Shown here in pieces: positions 42,848-54,704 of a stretch of 64,000 nt of DNA. The notes beneath the pieces were generated by a model. The model did no database searches, was not told the origin of the DNA, and saw only the letters and a list, made by a program, of their open reading frames with translations. The position numbers and the translations under genes were made by a program. Origin of the DNA: Arabidopsis thaliana (Eukaryota; Streptophyta; Magnoliopsida; Brassicales; Brassicaceae); NCBI RefSeq assembly GCF_000001735.4, contig NC_003070.9, forward strand, positions 18,585,971-18,649,970, in the 5' to 3' direction. Within the stretch, counting starts at the first letter, position 1. Every line of letters starts with the position of its first letter.

Positions 42848-45692
42848 TCAGTTACGGTACCTGCTTCCACGTTCGCGACCGTAGTCTCTGTCTCTGTCCC
42901 GATCATGGTCATAGTCATAGTCACGCTCCTTGCCTCTTTCCCTCTCTCGGCTTCTGCTTCTGCGTCTATCCTTATCGTAGTGATGATCTCTACCACGGTC
43001 TCTTTGCCTGTCTCTGCTTCTCTCTCTTCCATCTTTATCAATACCTGCCACATTCATATAAATTATGAACAACTACATTGGATCATGACCTTTCTATTTT
43101 TGGGGAAGCAGCAATAAACATTCTTTTCTATCTTCCTCTATATCTATTCAGTGAAAAGAAGAAAACTCTAACAAGGAACAACACTGTTTATTGGAGATCC
43201 CCACTAGGCTTGGGCTATAGGCAAGTTAGCTGCAAGCTTAATGTAAAATTTCAAACAAATCCCTCCCCGCATATATGTTAAGTTTCACTCAAGTGTCTAG
43301 ATGACAAGCAGAAACTTTCTTTGAAGACTATACACAGAGAGTAGATATAGATCGAGCCAAATAAATCTCTATTATAGTGGAAAGGTTCTGTTCATAAGCT
43401 CAACCTATTTGATGATTGCATAGATTTAGTTCATATTAGTTAAAATTAAACAGAACTTACCTAGTTCCTCGACTTCCCACCCAGCACGACCAGCAGCAAC
43501 AGCAGGTCTGGTGTCAGCTTGGTTTGTTTTAACACGGTACTTCTTCTTTAGATTCCCAAACTCATCATACATTTCACCATCATCCTGAAATATATTAGAC
43601 GTATAAGTCAAATGGAATATACAAAAAACTGAGAGCTCATCCGAATTGCAACAAAAAAACAAAAAACAAAGAACTCTTCAGGAAAAGCATATCTTACTTC
43701 TTCAGCCTCACGCCTGCGTCTCTTCGTTTCCTCTAATTCTTGTTCATCTAATTCCTTGTAACCACCACCACGGCCTCCCCTATTTAGAGAAAAAAAAATG
43801 AATAAGCACTGGTCTAGATAAAAACAACCTTCCAAACTCAAACCTTAATGTTTCTTAATGCAACTCTAATTTGGCCAAAATAAAACATTACAAGTGGGAT
43901 AAATCAATTGTCGAAGAAAACAAGCACTCGTTCAAATTGCAGAAGAGAGTATTGAGACTTTTTCCCAGGTATCTATTAGGCCCTGTCTAAAAGCAGAATA
44001 AATATACCCTGCTGACAACAAAACTACAAACATCGAACAGAAAATCTACGACCTCTCCTACATTCACTGTAAAATCATTTATAATCCAAATCCTCAGCTC
44101 GAACATTGCAAGATAACAATACAAAGGCAATCTTATCACTGGCTTTGAGTCATACCTCACACCACCTTCATTCTGACCAGGTTTATTGGTGTTGCAGATA
44201 TTACATTTTAGACGTTTCGCCCAGTTGACATTGCCACACCTGAAAGAATTAGCGCAAAAAGAAAAAGTGCATTATGCATAAGAACTCACATTCACACAGT
44301 GCAGCCTCTTAGTTAAGCTACTCGATGACACATAGCATAACTTGCAATTAAACTAAAACATAGTCCATTTTTTGTATCAGACACAGAAAATTGAAGGCAG
44401 CCTATCTTCACAAATATAACTTCTTAGAAGGATCAAGACTACAACCTACCCACGTTTCAAATTACATTTTTCAGATTAACAGCCATCTGAAGGAAAATTA
44501 CGAAATTAGAATCAACATTCAAAAAAGAAGGAAAAAATATGTGCCTCCACACATAATTTGGACCAGTTTAAGAGACACAGCACAGCAGAGCGGGCCATCA
44601 CTTCTTTCTAAGTAAAGAGTCAACTGACATCATCAAAAGCATTGATATACAAGCTATATTCCTTCCATACATAAGACAAATTAATTTTATATCCAGCAAC
44701 GCTATATGCCATCTGAATGTTCTCTTTTGCTACTGAATATAAATTGTTTCTTGCGATGTGTTTTAATCAAGTACCAAACGCTCATTATCCTCTGAAACTG
44801 AACTAACTATTTCAAACCTAATCGGAATGCTTACATTGGACAAGCCCAATCATTTGGACCAAAGAGACCAGTAGGAGCACCACTGGGCTGCTTCCCCGGG
44901 GCCCCACCATCAGCGCCTCCACCTCGACCCCTTCCACGACCAGCACCCATGCTGCCACCAGATGCACCAGCTGGTCTAGCAGTTCCACAGCGGTTACAAA
45001 CCCCACGGAATGCAAAATTCACATTTGTACAACTGCCAATGAAAGAGTATGAGAACACTACTGCTAGAAACTATAAAATATATAAAAACTAGCAAATTAA
45101 CGGAAACAAGAGCTAGATGAAGCTCCTCACCGATATCACATCACAGACCTTGTATTAGGGCACATCCAGTCACCATCTTGCTGCCATGGCTTTGCCGAAG
45201 AATCAGCCTGACCCCTCCCCCTTCCAGCACCTCCATTTGTTTCCTCAGCACCTCCATCGAATTCAACAAACTCAACTGCATCACCAGCATTTTTATTCTT
45301 CGACTCGGCCATAAAAACTCCAATGGTGTTTCCATGAAAATCTTTGTTATTGAACCATTCAACAGCAGCCAAAGCAGCATGCGGATCCTCATAGGTAACA
45401 GTAGCATCTCCCTTGGGCTCATCAGTTTCTTTATCCCGGTACAGCCATACCTTAGGAGTACCAGTTCGTTTGTCTCTCTAAAAGCAATGTAGAAAAAAAT
45501 GTAAGAAACTCGAAAATCTAGTGACCTATAAAAGATTGCAATGACGTCAAAACAAAAGCAACAATTAGTACCTGGCCAATACCATACCTTAAGCAACCCA
45601 ATGGTCCCAAAATAGTCAGCCAACATATTCTCGTCAGTTCCTAAGGGGAGATTTGAAACGTAGACTGATCCATTAGTAGGATATCCAGCCAT
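42848..45692 (-). CDS. TAF15: TAF15-like TBP-associated factor / FET-type RNA-binding protein, 7 exons
   Basis: Seven exons (45692-45588, 45477-45149, 45032-44835, 44239-44156, 43779-43698, 43584-43461, 43044-42848) give 372 residues, the expected length. Domains in order: an RRM (SVYVSNLPLGTDENMLADYF to IGVFMAESKN), a first RanBP2-type zinc finger (DWMCPN..CTNVNFAFRGVCNRC), an RGG-rich linker (GAGRGRGRGGG) and a second zinc finger (DWACPMCGNVNWAKRLKCNIC). A charged C-terminal tail rich in RD/RE dipeptides follows. The family links transcription (TFIID) with RNA processing in the nucleus. It resembles human FUS/EWS/TAF15 in domain content. Matches AT1G50300. Confidence 0.95.
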
Positions 45693-46169
45693 CGTAATCC
45701 AATTTCATCAAAAAGAAAGCCGCCAAGAATCTGTAAATGACAATACCAAAACTTCACTTAGCCAACATTGAAACCTCGCTAAGAAATAACATCGAGACAT
45801 TGAAACCCCAAAGTTTTGAGCTCAAAAACCATGAGAACAAAAAGAAGATTCGAAATCTGACCAACGAGATAGGGAAACATAGAAGAGCGAGATAGATAGA
45901 AATCTGACCAGCGATGAGGATTCAGCGGCGAAGGAGAGGTCGTCGGACTAGGGTTTCTTTCTAAAGTGCGTCGAGTGAGAGAGAGAGAGAGAGATCTTGC
46001 GAATAAAGATTTTCTTAAGGGTAACCTCGATAGTCGATTGTTTGTTTGGTGGTTATATTTGCAATTTCATATAACTTTCCCCCTTAAATTGTAATTTTGT
46101 TTTTTTATTTTTTTCGTGGTTAAGGAATTCTTTTTTTGGGTGCAAATTGAGGAATTATTAATTTACAAA
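45693..46169. promoter_or_regulatory. TAF15 5' leader and promoter
   Basis: Contains a GA microsatellite at about 45978-45993 (CT on the coding strand) in the likely leader or core promoter. Ends at a Helitron terminus. Confidence 0.5.
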
Positions 46170-46983
46170 TTAGATGAGTACCCGCACTACGTGCGGGTTT
46201 ACGTATTACTATTTACTAATTGTTTTATATAATGTCTGTTTATATAAAGTAAAGTTGAATGCATAGGTTTTGAAACATAAATATGTTTTGTAATTGTTTT
46301 TGAAAAGTCCAACTATATTAGTTCATCTGAAAAACGAATGTGCTTGAGTTGTTTTTTATTGTTGTTTTAGATTCTTAGTTTTTTTTTGAATTTATATATC
46401 CTTGCTTTTTTAGTTATATGTATAGATTGTGAGACAGTGAAATTTTAGAAAAATTATTTCTTACACTAAAAATATAACATGTCTTTATTAATCATGTCTT
46501 TGCATATTCAATCTAAGCATATTCAACTCGATATTCTTAGAAAGTTTAGTTAAGTTCTTGTCATAATCTTATATCTTACGTATTAGTTATAAGGATAGCT
46601 CCTCAAATATCTTTCAAATTACCTGTTTTCTTAGCATAAATATCGAAAAGCTTAGATATATTTAATCTGCATATTCATTTAGTTTCTTTCATAATAATCG
46701 TCTAATTTTTAGGCCAGGAATATGTGTAACATGTTTGGATTTTATCATCACTTTAGCCACTTAAGTGGATCTCAAAATTAAAGAGGATATATTGAATTAA
46801 AAATGTAGAAAGAGTGATGGTTCAAGTTCTCATTAATTATATTCTCCTATTTTAGTTGTTATGTTGAATTAATTACTAATTATGTATTACTTATTTTATG
46901 AAGTCTAGGTGGCAAGCTCTCATGTGCTTATGTGTCAAGTTGTGGGAGAGAGTTAGTCTTCTTTCATATATATGATTTGTGTT
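46170..46983 (-). mobile_element. Non-autonomous Helitron, older copy
   Basis: The 3' end lies at the left: on the minus strand a hairpin CCCGCACGTAGTGCGGG (46181-46197) is followed by TACTCAT and the terminal CTAA, then T. A short hairpin close before CTRR-T is the Helitron signature. The 5' end at the right is degenerate (CATATATATGAAAG motif near 46960-46974), so the right edge is approximate. It shares the GGGAGAGAGTTAG... and CATATATAT motifs with the neighbouring Helitron and lies in the same orientation. No Rep/helicase is encoded. Confidence 0.75.
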
Positions 46984-47218
46984 TCAATGTTGAATCTATT
47001 TATAGCCAATAATATCTAATACTACTAATATTATACTACCAAAGTATTGGTCAATAAAAAAAAATACATTTGCATCTAACATATATTGACTAAATTAATA
47101 ATTAAAAAAGTATTGACTCATACTACAGTAAAATATTTATATAATGCTATCTATTTTGTAAAGTTACTAGCATAAGCTTGTCATTTTTTAAAATCTGTCA
47201 CTACTAATTTTACTATGA
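46984..47218. other. AT-rich spacer between the two Helitrons
   Basis: Nothing recognised. Confidence 0.4.
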
Positions 47219-47833
47219 CTAGGTAATCACCCGCGCTACGCTGCGGTATTTTTAAATTTTTTGTATCGTTTAATTTAAATATAATTTTTAATTATCTAAT
47301 CATTTACTTATATAATAAGTAATTATTCTTAATATTAAAATATATTTTTTCTAACAACATTCTCAACAATGCATTATACACACAATTCCTAAACAATGTT
47401 CGTCTTAAACTAATTAAATAGAAGGTAATATTGGGATTCTCGAAACCTAAGAATTTGATGATTAAACTTCTTACATACTCTTCACCCTCGGCGATTTATT
47501 ATATAGATATATAACAATATGCAAACTATTCAAACTATTAATTAATCCATGACTACTATACACTCATAATTTGAGTTAAGATTACAGAAAAAAATCTTTT
47601 GAGTATGAGAAAATCAATCAAATTATTTTATTGAAAAACATTTAATAACAAAATAAATTTAGTATTAGTACAATTAAATATGTAAAATTAAATAATAAAT
47701 ACATCATTAATCTATAAATTAAAAGTTGAAGAGCTTACATTAATTATTCAGTGGATACATGGCAAATGTTAAAGTGATGATGTGTCAATCATATGGAGAG
47801 AGTTGGCTAACTTTCATATATATAATTAGTAGA
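47219..47833 (-). mobile_element. Non-autonomous Helitron, 615 bp, both ends intact
   Basis: On the minus strand the element starts TCTACTAATTATATATATG and ends with an imperfect hairpin (ACCGCAGCGTAGCGCGGGT) followed by GATTACCTAG. The flanking bases are A before TC and T after CTAG, the AT insertion site expected of Helitrons. There is no coding capacity. It belongs to the same subfamily as the copy 236 bp to the left, and its cleaner ends suggest a younger insertion. Confidence 0.88.
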
Positions 47834-50013
47834 TTAAAAACTCACTAAAGAATAGAACAAGTTTTCTTGTAATGAGTTTTCAGAGAAAAATCTTATTGCT
47901 GTAATTGACAAACCAGTGCAAATGGTTGACGTAATTGAAGAAATTAAAAGAGTTGAATAAACATTCAATCAATTTTTTACTATTTAAGTTGAAATAGTTG
48001 AAAAAATGATTCAATTGCACTCCTAACCCATTTAAATAAAACCCAAAAAAAACTTTATATTAGTAAATCTCATTAAAATAAAATTCTTACTACGTTTTGG
48101 TAATATATTCACATCTTATCATAAATAAAAAATGTTATATAAGATGACACTAATAAAAACAAATTTGGTATCAGATCATTATGTGTATTGGGAGTTATCA
48201 AAGGATCTCTTCACCCAAACGAAAAGTTTGGCGCCTCCGAGATTTAACAGATCAAAAATATTAAACTGCCATCCAAGTTTTAGATTTTGTGGCTAAAGTT
48301 GAGGATGAAGCAACTATCCATTTAAAAAAAAAAAAAAAGCAACTATCCATTCCACTACCGAGCGTACTTCCCAAAAAGAAGTAGATATATGGCAAGGTTC
48401 TCAAGGATGAACCTAAAAGGATGGATGAGTAGTTGGACATACACAATATGTTTTTTTTTTTGTGGATTAACCATGACATAGTTAACTATGATACATTTAA
48501 ACATGAACTAATTAAGGAAAATTCCGTGCAAGGTTTAGTTGCCCCATAACTAAAAGCCCTCCAAACTCTTATAAAGAGCATGTCCAACGTTGGTGAAAAA
48601 ATAAATTCTAAGATTCAAAGGTGAAAACAACAGCTAACTGGCATATATATGTATGACTGTTTGTCTTGGAAATAAAAGAAATTTTGATTTTAAATGCTAT
48701 AATCAATTTATAGACAAAATTAGCTAAATGATGAATATGGTCGTTAAAGATTTTGGACCCAAAGTTTGAATGTGCACTGTTTGATCCTCATTCACTCTTG
48801 CTTAATAGCCATCAATTCATTTTGTGAATATAAGCAAAAAAGCCACTTGAGCTCTTGAGAAGAAGAAGTCGTGGTTCGGTTAATCAGGAGACAGCCGAGA
48901 TAAAGAAAGTCTTCATGAGATTTAATGTGATGGTTAATTACGTAATGAAAGGGTGGCTGATAATTGTTCATGGCTGTTGCATCATGTCATGATCACTTGA
49001 CATGTTTATTCTAAAGATTTCTTGTTCCATCACTTTTCATTTAGACTTATCAAGTACGTACGTAGTGATAAACTTAATTTGTAATATCTTTTCTCATGTT
49101 ACAAACTCGGACTTCTGTCGTCCATGAGCCTGATATATATTTGATGACCAAGGCTTAGGATGTTGAACTGATCCAATCTTCATTCTCGGAGGTTTTGCTA
49201 TGTGTTCTTCGTCCAGCTCATTGTTAATTACACCGAGATTGACATAATGACATGATTCAAAAATGGGAACGTTGTTGTTGTTGTTGTTTCTTTTTCAATT
49301 TGCATATATATATTACAGAGTTACAAAGATGAGAAATATCTTAAAACCTATTCTATTAGAGAACGTACGGTGTGTTCATAATGACAATGAACATTTTTGT
49401 CTACGTAGATATATTTACTTTGTTTTTTTCTTCATTTTCAATTATCTTTGTAACGTTCTCTCTCAAATTAGCTGGAACAACGATCTACAATGACGTGTAT
49501 CTAATAATCAATCCTAAATATATGAACCAAACTAAACTAGAAATGAAATGTCTCCAAATAGACTATATTATATATACGTACTGAACGAAATCACAATTAG
49601 TTCACAGCTAAATGCGACTGTTATTATATTAATACAAGATCCTATTTTAGGGTTAGACTGTCTTTTTCAACATATCTCTTAGAGTCTTTATGTAATAAAA
49701 ATTACAGAGAAATGAGCGGAAGTTGTCAGTAAAAAAACAAAAGAAACTGTCAAAAAAAGACAGTAAGATCTCCACTAAAACTGGGTTTGAAGAACATGAA
49801 AAAAATACCAAAACCACTTCACCTATTCATAAGCTAAGATAAATCTAAAACAGCTAATATCACAATCGATTCCTAATAATAGATAACGAAAATTCTTATA
49901 TTTAAGGAGCTCACAAGCTCTTCAGTTTTGGATCATAAGCTCACTAGTTCTTGTTTGAATAACAAAGCAAAAGGCAATAATACTAACAATCAATAAGTGA
50001 AGAATAAATAATA
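47834..50013. promoter_or_regulatory. Long AT-rich region upstream of STP9
   Basis: No gene is found. The proximal part must hold the STP9 promoter: TATATTTAAG at about 49897-49906 is a plausible TATA box about 110 bp before the start codon. GTACGTACGTAG is near 49054. The poly(A) insertion at 48308-48351 is described separately. Confidence 0.5.
48323..48336 (+). mobile_element. Tail-only retroposition: a poly(A) stretch between 15-bp direct repeats
   Basis: The sequence AAGCAACTATCCATT occurs at 48308-48322 and again at 48337-48351, separated only by a T and 13 As. A target-site duplication enclosing just a poly(A) stretch is what an extremely 5'-truncated retroposon leaves. A simple local duplication next to an A run is the alternative. 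Confidence 0.55.
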
Positions 50014-52140
50014 ATGGCTGGAGGAGCCTTTGTATCAGAAGGTGGTGGTGGAGGAAACAGCTATGAAGGCGGAGTCACCGTCTTTGTCATCATGACATGT
50101 ATTGTGGCCGCTATGGGAGGTCTCCTCTTTGGTTATGACCTCGGTATCTCAGGTTCGTAAATTCCACATTCGCCTTTTTCTTCTTCGGGTTGAGTTATTT
50201 TGGTTCGCTTTCGCTGTCCACTCTAGCTTCGGGGAATGTAACGTGACTTCTTTTGTTGTATAGGTGGAGTGACATCTATGGAGGAGTTTCTGAGCAAGTT
50301 TTTCCCGGAGGTGGATAAGCAAATGCACGAAGCAAGGCGCGAGACTGCTTACTGCAAATTCGATAACCAATTGCTACAGTTGTTCACTTCCTCACTCTAC
50401 CTCGCGGCACTCGCGTCTTCCTTTGTAGCTTCGGCTGTCACAAGGAAGTACGGACGCAAAATCTCCATGTTTGTTGGAGGGGTTGCTTTCCTCATAGGTT
50501 CTCTATTCAACGCATTTGCTACCAATGTCGCAATGCTCATCGTTGGTAGATTGTTGCTCGGAGTCGGTGTTGGATTTGCCAATCAGGTGAGTCAACAACT
50601 CAACATGGTCATGGTGTGTTTATTATGTGGTTTAGCTCAAGACATTCTGGTTCTGGACTCGGTTTGGTTCAAAAATTTCTCAATTTTTCAGAGTGGTTCC
50701 AATTTCCAAACTAGAATCAACTTACATCTAAGGTTCAGTTTTAAAATACAAATAAATAATTAATACTATCAAAATTTAGTTGCGGTTTATTTTGGTTTAT
50801 TCGTTGCTGTTTGGTTGCACGATATTTGATTTGTTAGCTATAAAAATATTGTTAGCGCTTAGTATGAAATAAAGTAAGGTATATTTGGTTTCAGTATGGC
50901 TCATCCATCTTTAACTTTGTTTTTCCAGTCTACGCCTGTTTATCTCTCGGAGATGGCTCCAGCGAAGATCCGAGGAGCACTTAACATCGGGTTTCAAATG
51001 GCTATAACCATCGGGATTTTGATTGCAAACTTAATCAACTACGGAACATCTCAAATGGCTAAGAACGGATGGAGAGTATCATTGGGTTTAGCCGCTGTAC
51101 CGGCAGTTATTATGGTTATTGGATCTTTTGTCTTGCCCGATACACCAAACTCGATGCTCGAGAGAGGCAAGTACGAACAAGCGAGAGAGATGTTGCAAAA
51201 GATTCGTGGAGCTGATAACGTAGATGAGGAGTTTCAAGATCTGTGTGATGCTTGTGAGGCTGCTAAGAAAGTGGATAATCCATGGAAGAACATTTTCCAA
51301 CAGGCAAAATACAGACCCGCTCTTGTTTTCTGTTCTGCGATTCCTTTCTTCCAACAGATTACTGGTATCAATGTTATCATGTTCTACGCCCCCGTTCTCT
51401 TTAAGACTCTCGGTTTTGCGGATGATGCCTCGCTCATCTCAGCGGTTATTACGGGTGCGGTCAATGTTGTCTCTACCCTTGTCTCCATCTATGCGGTTGA
51501 CAGGTACGGAAGAAGGATTCTCTTCCTTGAAGGAGGCATCCAAATGATTGTTTCCCAGGTAAAAATGCTAGTTCCGAGTTTGCGTATACATGTGGAAAAA
51601 TGAAACGTTTTCAGTTCATAATGTATATAAATGATGATTGCGTACCTTACATATATTGTTTGATGGGTCATTTTGCAGATCGTTGTTGGTACCTTGATTG
51701 GTATGAAGTTTGGAACCACGGGATCAGGGACCTTAACACCTGCAACAGCAGATTGGATCCTGGCTTTCATATGTTTGTATGTTGCAGGATTTGCATGGTC
51801 ATGGGGTCCATTAGGATGGTTAGTACCAAGTGAGATCTGTCCATTGGAAATCAGACCAGCGGGACAAGCCATCAACGTCTCTGTCAACATGTTCTTCACT
51901 TTCCTCATTGGACAGTTTTTCCTCACGATGCTTTGCCACATGAAGTTTGGTCTCTTCTACTTCTTTGGAGGAATGGTTGCAGTCATGACCGTCTTCATCT
52001 ACTTCTTGTTGCCGGAGACAAAAGGGGTTCCAATTGAAGAAATGGGAAGAGTATGGAAGCAACATCCGTTCTGGAAACGTTACATGCCAGATGATGCTGT
52101 TATTGGAGGAGGTGAAGAAAACTACGTCAAGGAGGTTTGA
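50014..52140 (+). CDS. STP9: Sugar transport protein 9, monosaccharide/H+ symporter, 4 exons
   Basis: Plasma-membrane sugar porter of the MFS; STP9 is described as a glucose-specific, pollen-expressed transporter. Exons 50014-50152, 50264-50586, 50929-51558 and 51679-52140 give 517 residues. The start is the first ATG of the frame ([14 protein letters not shown]). Twelve membrane helices are expected. Family motifs: [13 protein letters not shown] in helix 1, RKYGRK in the first cytosolic loop, [16 protein letters not shown] after helix 5, [15 protein letters not shown] in helix 7, [20 protein letters not shown] and LPETKG. The C-terminal tail ends [11 protein letters not shown]. Matches AT1G50310. 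It stands alone, with a long AT-rich, Helitron-containing upstream region. Confidence 0.97.
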
Positions 52141-52635
52141 AGAGCCAAGAAAGTGAAATGTTTCAAAGTTCTAGGCATTGGTTTTGCTTAAGCACGGGTT
52201 TTTGGTTGCTTTTTCAAGGGAAAATAAGGCAGCAAGATGTGAGAATCTGCAGCCGAGACGAAAAGAAGAAGAAGAATGGAAGTTGTTGAAAAAATCTTAA
52301 ATGTTGAATTCTTTAACCTGATTCATTCCAATAAAATCCAAGCAGAATTTGTTTCTTGGCATCCAGTTGCATTTGATTTTCTTTTCTTTTTACCAACAAA
52401 TGAGATTATCTGTAAGAAATGCAAAAACCTAACTAGATTTGTTGCAAGCATAAGCAAATAAGCCTAAATACATATTTCCCTGATAAGAGAACAACTCTTT
52501 TCTATTCGTAAAATTTGTTGCAAGATATACACATCAAATGAGAAACCGGGGATGAAGATCATCACAATTGAAGAGATTTGATTACATTAAAAAAACAGTG
52601 TTGAGACAGAAGAATACCGGTGGGGAGAGAGACGA
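52141..52635. other. Convergent 3' region between STP9 and thioredoxin x
   Basis: Contains the 3' UTRs of both genes; nothing else is seen. Confidence 0.5.
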
Positions 52636-53494
52636 TTAAGCAACAGATATTGAGTTCAAGAGACCATCAATGTACTCCTTAAGCTTGGCCTTTGTAATAG
52701 CACCTTCCCTTCTGCTCCCTGGAACTTCCTTCCCGTCCTTGAAGAGAATGAAATGCGGTAAACCATAAACCTTGAACTCCGCTATTAACTTTGGATTAGC
52801 GTCGTGATCAATCTTTACAATCGTCAATTTGTCACCATATTCCTGAGAAACAAAGGAAACATTTTGAGTTTAAATAACCAAGACAACTAAAAACACTCAG
52901 AACTGAATTTATTCTCTAAGCACTTGCAAAAGGAAGCTCAACTCTAAACAGTAGTCACTAACTGACATTTTTAGTAGTTGTAGAGCTAATGGTATATGAT
53001 TAACAATAGTTTCTCATACATAAAATCTCAAATCCCAAGTTTGTACCACCAAATCATGCGTGAAAATCTCTGACGATCTCATTCAATTTCAAACTCTCAC
53101 GATTCTCCAGCAAGAACTGATGATTACAAAAGAGAGATTAAATGTATCAAACCTGAGATAAGGCTTCCATAGCTGGATAGATCAATTTGCAGGGACCGCA
53201 CCAAGTAGCGACGAATTCAACCAAAACCGGCTGGGCTGATTCGAGAACCGTACTCGAAAACTCACTCTCTCCAATCTCTTTGATTCCGCCGCATCTTATC
53301 ACCGAACTAGAGCTTTTTCTGGTTCTTCTAGCACCGGAGCTTAACGAAAGCAGGTGGCGGTTAGCCGCGACGGAGGTGACCTGGACTGAGCTCAGAGGTT
53401 TGACGGAAACGGAGGTTGCCGGAGAACATGAACGAACCGGAGGAGTGAGATATGATCGCATAAGAATCGTCGAACTGGAGACGATAGAGTCCAT
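52636..53494 (-). CDS. ATHX: Thioredoxin x, chloroplast, 2 exons
   Basis: Exons 53494-53153 and 52842-52636 give 182 residues. The first about 70 residues are a Ser/Arg/Val-rich chloroplast transit peptide ([20 protein letters not shown]). The thioredoxin fold follows with the redox site WCGPC in [20 protein letters not shown], then [20 protein letters not shown] with the cis-proline loop [15 protein letters not shown]. Thioredoxin x reduces stromal targets and is best known as an electron donor to 2-Cys peroxiredoxin. A second in-frame ATG lies 15 bp upstream (53509); MDSIV is chosen because it matches the expected length. Matches AT1G50320. Confidence 0.95.
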
Positions 53495-53915
53495 GGCTTC
53501 TTCTTCCACGTTCTCCTAATCTTCTCTGTGTTTGACTCATATTCAGAAGAACACGTTTGTGTGGCATAGGAAGGAAAGCTGGTGATGACTTTTCTCAAGG
53601 TCCACTACTTTTTTATTCTTTTACTTTTGCCCCGTACTTTGAGAAAACCATTTTAAGCTCCTTACTAATTGGACTAATTGGGGCTAGGCCCATAGTTGAA
53701 AATAGTCCTCGCCGGAGTTGCGTAATTTTTCACAGGTGAACGATGACTTTTTCAAATACGAAAGCCGGTCCAATCCGATCTATCAAACAAGCTTTTTCGT
53801 GATTTGGTATGCTCTTGTGGTGGATTTCGATTTTTCTTAACACTAAAACAATTAATTATCGGTGTAAATCGGTAATGGCAACATCATACCAAACAACATT
53901 ATGATTATTAATTTA
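53495..53915. promoter_or_regulatory. Thioredoxin x promoter with a TAGGCCCATA site
   Basis: GGCTAGGCCCATAG at about 53682-53695 is a site II-like (TGGGCY) element, common upstream of nuclear genes for organelle proteins and bound by TCP factors. The surrounding about 120 bp (53600-53720) is partly repeated at 62573-62700. Confidence 0.55.
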
Positions 53916-54509
53916 TTATTGTAGATTTGATACTGATTCCTTACATGAAGTTTCTTCTTTTCTTAAAAAACATTCCACAATTACAAAAATAATGTCGGAT
54001 ACATTTTCGACGATAGAAACCCTTTTCAAGAGCTTTGGAATAGGCTTGATGACACTTGACAGCTCGCTTTCACATTCCATCGCGAATTGAGACATAGCAT
54101 CAACATTCCTGTTTAAAGTGTCATAGTCATTGGTTGCCAAAGCTTTAAGTGCGGTTTCAAGAGGATTGATAAGATTAAAAAGATGTAAACATAGCTCATA
54201 AGAACCCTTAGAACTGGGATCGGTTGTGCTGTTTGTGAGTGACTGGAAATGCTTTATTAGATCAAAGGTGTTTTGAAAATCATAATTGATCAAAAATTTG
54301 GCGAGATCATAAGTATCCAATGTTGCAACTTGAGTGGATGATTTCATGAACTCATAGCAAAATGACGCATTGACTGCTCTGCGTGCGCACATGCCACATA
54401 TTTCATCTGTTGTAACCTTCGTATTAAATCTTGCATATGATGAGACAACAAAAAGAAGTAAAACTACTATATGAACCAATAAAAAGTTGTTCTTGACATA
54501 TGCAACCAT
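53916..54509 (-). CDS. Plant invertase/pectin methylesterase inhibitor (PMEI) superfamily protein
   Basis: 197 residues in a single exon. A signal peptide is clear (NNFLLVHIVVLLLFVVSSYA), followed by the PMEI helical bundle. The N-terminal Cys pair characteristic of the family is around residues 41 and 51 (CARRAVNASFCYEF), and later cysteines lie near YELCLHLF and MECESEL. The product is expected to be secreted to the cell wall and to inhibit pectin methylesterases or invertases; which one cannot be told. It is a diverged member with a hydrophobic C-terminal stretch (SDIIFVIVECFL). A close paralogue with a broken signal peptide lies at 61406-62008. A retroposon sits about 190 bp upstream and may affect its promoter. 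Confidence 0.85.
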   Translation of the reverse strand: MVAYVKNNFLLVHIVVLLLFVVSSYARFNTKVTTDEICGMCARRAVNASFCYEFMKSSTQVATLDTYDLAKFLINYDFQNTFDLIKHFQSLTNSTTDPSSKGSYELCLHLFNLINPLETALKALATNDYDTLNRNVDAMSQFAMECESELSSVIKPIPKLLKRVSIVENVSDIIFVIVECFLRKEETSCKESVSNLQ

Positions 54510-54704
54510 TTTTGTTTTTCAATCTTTAAGAACTTATGTGAGATTATTATAGGGTGCAAACATATCTTTAAATTTAAAACTAACAGATTTTGTTTCATTT
54601 TTGCTGTAAATGCTGCAGATTATGTACCATGGAAAAAGATTTGAATTTAAATCCAAAAATATGACTATGATTCTCCTATTTTTGTTTGATTTTTTTCCTC
54701 ATTG

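Noticed and set aside
42820-43117. ORFs opposite and in other frames of the TAF15 last exon, repetitive in Ser/Val or Glu/Thr
   Set aside because: Shadows of the RD/RE-rich tail; TAF15 splicing explains the region.
48261-48479. 72-codon ORF with a run of Phe
   Set aside because: The Phe run comes from the poly(A) insertion; no coding features.
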